Assembly (NCBI GenBank): GCA_937959375.1
Contig: CALGLS010000386.1
Coordinates: 1 to 6,974 of the forward strand
Reading direction: 5' to 3'
Source of the DNA: an uncultured Saprospiraceae bacterium
GTDB taxonomy: Bacteria > Bacteroidota > Bacteroidia > Chitinophagales > Saprospiraceae
Length of the DNA: 6,974 nucleotides
Within the stretch, counting starts at the first letter, position 1. Every line of letters begins with the position of its first letter. The notes under the pieces are model-generated. The model had not been told where the DNA came from. It did no database searches and saw only the letters and a list, made by a program, of their open reading frames with translations. This document shows, one piece after another, positions 5,475 through 6,974 of this stretch. The translations under genes were made by a program, and so were the position numbers.

Positions 5475-6397
5475 TCTCCCTCTTCTTCCCGACTAAAATC
5501 AGTATAAATAAAATCAACCAACTTATCCGAGTTAATAAACCCACCGCCCCAATCTTCATCATACTCCTCCGACAACTTAGCAGCCTTGATTTCCTCCAGT
5601 GTCTTGCCTTCCTCAATCGCTTTTTTAACTCGATCACGAATGACCATTAGTACGTCCCGATATGCCGTCAACTCTTTTTTGTTAGATTGTTTACCATGTC
5701 CCGGAATAATTTTAGTTTCGTCATTGATAAGAAATAAAGCATGATTTGCAGCTTTTATAATGCCATCAATAGAACCACCAGAACCAATGTCTATAAATGG
5801 ATAACGCCCGTTGAAATAACAATCCCCCATATGTAAAACATTGCTTTCTGTAAAGTAAACCATCGCATCCCCATCTGTATGTGCATTATGGACATGAAAG
5901 ATTAAAATTTTCTCACCATTCAAATACATCGTCAAATCTTCTGTAAAAGTAATCACTGGTCGCGCTGACTCAGGTGATGCTTTGACGGTACGTCCAAAAG
6001 CTTTCATCAATTGATCCGTGCTCATTCGCTTGTGTACATTCTCGTGCGCAACAATCACCGCTCCTTCCTTACTAAAGTTTTCATTACCACCAGTATGGTC
6101 ACCATGCCAGTGCGTATTAATTAGGTATTTCAAGTCTTTGCCAGAAATGGCTTTAACCGCTCGAAGTATTTTTTCACTCATATCTGCAAACTGCCCATCA
6201 ATCATAAATACGCCGTCCTCACCAACAGATACACCAATATTACCTCCTTTTCCGGTAAGCATATGCACGGAACCACTGAGTTGCTCAACGGTGATTTCTA
6301 CAGGTTTGTCTTGTGCATTCAATGAAGATGTAGTACAGAATGTCAACATCAATATGAAAGCGATAACTGGGAGTTGAAGAATACCTTTTGGTAACAT
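5468..6397 (-). CDS. Exported metallo-beta-lactamase-fold hydrolase (309 aa)
   Basis: A signal peptide is visible: a positively charged start, hydrophobic residues about 8-22, and likely cleavage at LNA-QD (28/29). Cys21 lacks a proper lipobox. The zinc ligands are complete: THWHGDH with His96, His98, Asp100 and His101; His173 in NAHTDGD; Asp192 in HMGDC; and His234 in IPGHG. This places it in the broad MBL superfamily of secreted Zn hydrolases (the 'cyclase'/SoxH-like group is the closest style). It does not fit class B1 lactamases, because Asp rather than Cys holds the bridging position. The substrate is unknown, and beta-lactamase activity should not be assumed. The WGGGFIN motif near residue 283 is followed by a C-terminal segment. 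The last residues, EEEGEN, overlap the repeat block at 5439-5474. The gene starts divergently from the SH3-like gene across 182 bp. Confidence 0.9.
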   Translation of the reverse strand: MLPKGILQLPVIAFILMLTFCTTSSLNAQDKPVEITVEQLSGSVHMLTGKGGNIGVSVGEDGVFMIDGQFADMSEKILRAVKAISGKDLKYLINTHWHGDHTGGNENFSKEGAVIVAHENVHKRMSTDQLMKAFGRTVKASPESARPVITFTEDLTMYLNGEKILIFHVHNAHTDGDAMVYFTESNVLHMGDCYFNGRYPFIDIGSGGSIDGIIKAANHALFLINDETKIIPGHGKQSNKKELTAYRDVLMVIRDRVKKAIEEGKTLEEIKAAKLSEEYDEDWGGGFINSDKLVDFIYTDFSREEEGEN

Positions 6398-6579
6398 TTT
6401 TAATTATTTTGGGTTAAGAAAGATTAGCCATTTTACTTTTGCCTTAAATTTAAGCAAATCAAAGGATAAAATGTTAGTCTTTGGTTTTTTGAAATGTACC
6501 TTTACGGACAAGGGTTAAACTTTACTTAAATCATCCTTCAAAATCAATAAACGGAGTGATAATTGCGATTTATTCACAT
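6398..6579. promoter_or_regulatory. Divergent intergenic region between MBL and SH3-like genes
   Basis: This 182-bp spacer must carry the promoters of both outward-facing genes. On the plus strand, TACCTTTA at 6497-6504 is one base from TAnnTTTG, but the nearest TTTG (6480-6483) is only 13 bp away, shorter than usual. On the minus strand only weak matches are seen. Neither start has a clear Shine-Dalgarno sequence; GGAG at 6553-6556 is too far from the ATG at 6580. Confidence 0.4.
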
Positions 6580-6974
6580 ATGATTAGAAGTTTTTTATTA
6601 TTGATGGCTTTAATAGGCTGTTTGTCTTTACATGCACAAACATTGGATATCATATTCCAAAACAAAGCCGCAACTTCCCTTAACTCGGTCACGCTATATC
6701 CTGACACCAGTTTCACCAAGCACTCTGATATTGAATACAAGGCTGGCGAACTTTTCGAAATCATCGGAACCTCTCACTATGAGCACGAAGATGCTGCTCA
6801 AAATCAAAAGTTTAAATGGTACCAGGTGAAAACCCAAACGGGTGCTACAGGATGGATCTTTGGTGATGGACTCGCAGTCATGTTACCAGATGCACATGTC
6901 GAATCTGCTTTGCGCAATTTTCATAAAAAGCGATATGGCTTCAACAATGGTTTTGAAAAAGCAGTATTCTGGGT
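6580..6974 (+). CDS. Exported protein with bacterial SH3-like domain, 3'-truncated by the window end
   Basis: The frame is open from the ATG at 6580 to the last base, giving 131 complete codons. Residues 1-19 are a short signal peptide ending SLHA-Q. LIGC at 11-14 would also pass as a lipobox, so lipoprotein export is an alternative. Residues about 24-101 form an SH3-like unit: residues 39-45 (LYPDTSF), AGELFEIIGTS, then KWYQVKTQTGATGWIFGDGL (79-98), the typical WYxVxxxxGxxGWIxGxxL ending of bacterial SH3 domains. Such domains often bind cell-wall or other periplasmic ligands. The remaining C-terminal part (from about residue 102) starts with a likely helix and continues outside the window, so the full function is unknown. 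It is transcribed divergently from the MBL gene. Confidence 0.85.
   Translation, partial: MIRSFLLLMALIGCLSLHAQTLDIIFQNKAATSLNSVTLYPDTSFTKHSDIEYKAGELFEIIGTSHYEHEDAAQNQKFKWYQVKTQTGATGWIFGDGLAVMLPDAHVESALRNFHKKRYGFNNGFEKAVFW

Noticed and set aside
5225..5650. Plus-strand open frame of 141 codons with a Ser-His repeat
   Set aside because: The Ser-His run is simply the translated CCATTC tract. The rest lies in repeat DNA and antisense to the MBL gene.
5468..6397. Acquired class B1 beta-lactamase
   Set aside because: The metal site follows the general MBL pattern with an Asp at the bridging position, without the B1 Cys ligand arrangement. The neighbours give no sign of a resistance element.

Overview
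The window looks like chromosomal DNA of an AT-rich member of the Bacteroidota, possibly of the Saprospiria type. This is inferred from several features: signal peptides that end in 'AQ', starts without clear Shine-Dalgarno sequences, candidate promoters of the -33 TTTG / -7 TAnnTTTG kind, a stand-alone four-helix-bundle (23S rRNA IVP family) gene, and an SH3-like secreted protein of a style common in that phylum. No RNA gene, CRISPR array or transposase was seen.

Layout. Positions 1-262 are a leader with an imperfect direct repeat and promoter-like sites. Positions 263-2407 (+) encode a large exported protein. It has five tandem repeats of about 90 residues marked by one Trp and, in four of them, a Cys pair spaced exactly 18 residues, followed by an OmpA-like peptidoglycan-binding domain. 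A strong bidirectional hairpin terminator (2442-2484) separates it from the converging minus-strand genes. Those are a four-helix-bundle gene (2788-3150), a yifB/comM-type AAA+ ATPase gene (3347-4903) and an exported metallo-beta-lactamase-fold hydrolase gene (5468-6397). Across a 182-bp divergent spacer, an exported SH3-like protein gene starts at 6580 and runs off the window end.

The genes do not form an obvious single pathway. YifB acts on DNA in the cytoplasm. The OmpA-like, MBL and SH3 proteins act outside the inner membrane.

The most notable feature is the intergenic DNA. Every long gap holds a different repeat or palindrome. The four-helix-bundle gene is bracketed by two direct repeats (2606-2772 and 3177-3376), each an imperfect palindrome joined to the last codons of yifB. 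One copy is the real 3' end of yifB. The other is a detached duplicate reading SLDCKGWAG-stop against SLDREGWAG-stop in the gene. This suggests that the four-helix gene and its palindromes were acquired by duplication or insertion at the yifB 3' end. Other palindromic or tandem repeats lie at 4941-5051 and 5229-5474; the latter runs into the 3' end of the MBL gene.
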